A stretch of 64,000 nucleotides of DNA from Albula goreensis (taxonomy: Eukaryota > Chordata > Actinopteri > Albuliformes > Albulidae): NCBI GenBank assembly GCA_022829145.1, contig CM040761.1, positions 14,504,245 to 14,568,244 of the forward strand, read 5' to 3'. Position numbers and translations under genes: made by a program. How positions within the stretch are numbered: position 1 is the first letter of the stretch; every line of letters begins with the position of its first letter. The notes below the pieces were generated by a model. It searched no databases and had not been told where the DNA came from. It worked only from the letters and a program-made list of their open reading frames with translations. Positions 62,961 to 64,000 of this stretch are shown here, in pieces.

Positions 62961-64000
62961 GTCATAGCTACTTCACTAACGCTGGTGCAGGGCTTGTAAA
63001 GACACTCGTTTGAACAGGCGTCTTTGCTGTGCAGCATGCGATAGTATGAGAAGCTAAAGACAAGACATCAGAACCATCTGAAGAAAATTTTCACAGTTAC
63101 AGGTCACAGTGTGTGGAAGAAGAATAGATGTGCCTTTGGGGAGAAAGCGTGTTGCCAGAGCTCAAATTTTATTCCTCTTCACTTCACCTTCTCACTCCCC
63201 CCCAACACACAATACAATACCCTGCAGCTGCAGTGATCACGATGCAATGTTGAAACAGAGCAACACTCCAGATAAACACGAGCAACGGCACACTGAGCAG
63301 ACTGTCAGCGGCTGCTCTGAGGACTGCTGGATAAAAGCAGACACCAGGTTTACCATCGACGGGTAGCTATGGATACACATTCCTCGTTTAAAGCCTGAAT
63401 TAGGCATCTGAATTTCCCTCCCACAAGCCCTTCCGTGTGCTGGACTGCAGCACATAGGACTCTGCTGGATCAGTGGGCTCACGGCCCGTTTATCCAGCAC
63501 TCAGGAGTGGGCAGAGCGGGCTTCGCTCATGCGCCGCAGTGTGACAGGCCCATTTACACAAACGGCGACCCTGATGTGAAACCCCAACGGCAGGGTGGCC
63601 TCCGCTCCCCACACGCCCACACCGCGGCCCCTGCATGTCACAGCCAAGCGACAGCTCCTTTAGTGGGCTGGCGGCCTGCAGCTCGGTTACAAAATTAAAA
63701 TTACAGAAGCACATGCAGGGCGGTGCTTGCATAATGTCAGCCTGGTCTTTTGGGCCGATGTAATTTTGGGAGTGTACGTCACACCGTGGGAAATAATGAA
63801 TAAACTGTATCTCCACGAGCGATCGTGCGCCTGTGTGTGTGTGTGCACTTGCGAGCGCGAGATGGAGGGAGGCGATGTGTTTCGGTGTGTGAAAAACACC
63901 TTCCCCCACCGGTGCAGGTCTGGAGCAGCATGCAGAGCGCAGAGACGGTGAGGAGCTCTGAGCTCTCAGTCTGCTGGCAGGACACTCAGCCCTCTGTTCT

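Larger units (their letters stand above)
60505..64000 (-). other. cdkl5: Upstream or first-intron sequence of cdkl5
   Basis: No coding exon is recognised. A palindromic repeat lies at 62861-62960 and a perfect homeodomain-type inverted repeat at 62133-62158. A GC-richer stretch at 63440-63900 includes a CRE-like tgacgtac on the - strand (63774-63781) and could be an upstream non-coding exon or promoter, but nothing in the sequence decides this. Confidence 0.5.

Noticed and set aside
63440-63900. A confident cdkl5 promoter or non-coding exon
   Set aside because: GC content rises and a CRE-like site is present, but there is no clear splice donor or start-site evidence. It is mentioned only within the upstream entry.

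Overview
This is vertebrate nuclear DNA, most likely from a ray-finned fish. The evidence is spliced genes with GT/AG introns, long CA and GA microsatellites, and tRNA- and 5S-type SINE relics of the kinds I associate with fish genomes. There is no bacterial, phage or CRISPR content. The species cannot be named from the sequence.

Two protein-coding genes account for everything recognisable, and they lie tail to tail. On the + strand, positions 167-1398 hold the last three exons of rs1 (retinoschisin, a secreted discoidin-domain adhesion protein of the retina). Its earlier exons lie off the left edge. On the - strand, 17 coding exons of cdkl5 (cyclin-dependent kinase-like 5) run from a start codon at 60391 to a stop at 8008-8010, so the gene covers about 52 kb. 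The exons carry the whole N-terminal kinase domain (exons 1-10) and the long disordered tail (exons 11-17). Human CDKL5 and RS1 are also tail-to-tail neighbours, so the arrangement is conserved. Here the two coding regions are separated by 6.6 kb, and cdkl5 ends in the exon that corresponds to the 960-residue human brain isoform.

Layout: 1-2644 rs1 exons 4-6 and 3' UTR; 2645-7657 tail-to-tail intergenic DNA or long 3' UTRs; 7658-16216 the clustered tail exons of cdkl5; 16217-28001 kinase exons with short to medium introns rich in microsatellites; 28002-51889 one 23.9 kb intron with old transposable-element relics and possible regulatory elements; 51890-60391 the first two coding exons and an 8.4 kb intron; 60392-60504 a GC-rich stretch that looks like 5' UTR with a short upstream ORF; the rest is upstream or intronic sequence.

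The most notable points are: (1) one extra base in cdkl5 coding exon 10 that shifts the frame inside the kinase domain, while every other exon is intact; (2) an uninterrupted tract of 24 Arg-Asp/Arg-Glu dipeptides in the exon equivalent to human exon 17; (3) a (TG)n tract in place of a pyrimidine tract directly at the 3' splice site of coding exon 9, and a (GT)44 tract 18 bases beyond the 5' splice site of coding exon 7. Exon matches to human were made from memory of the human proteins and exon lengths, not from a database search.
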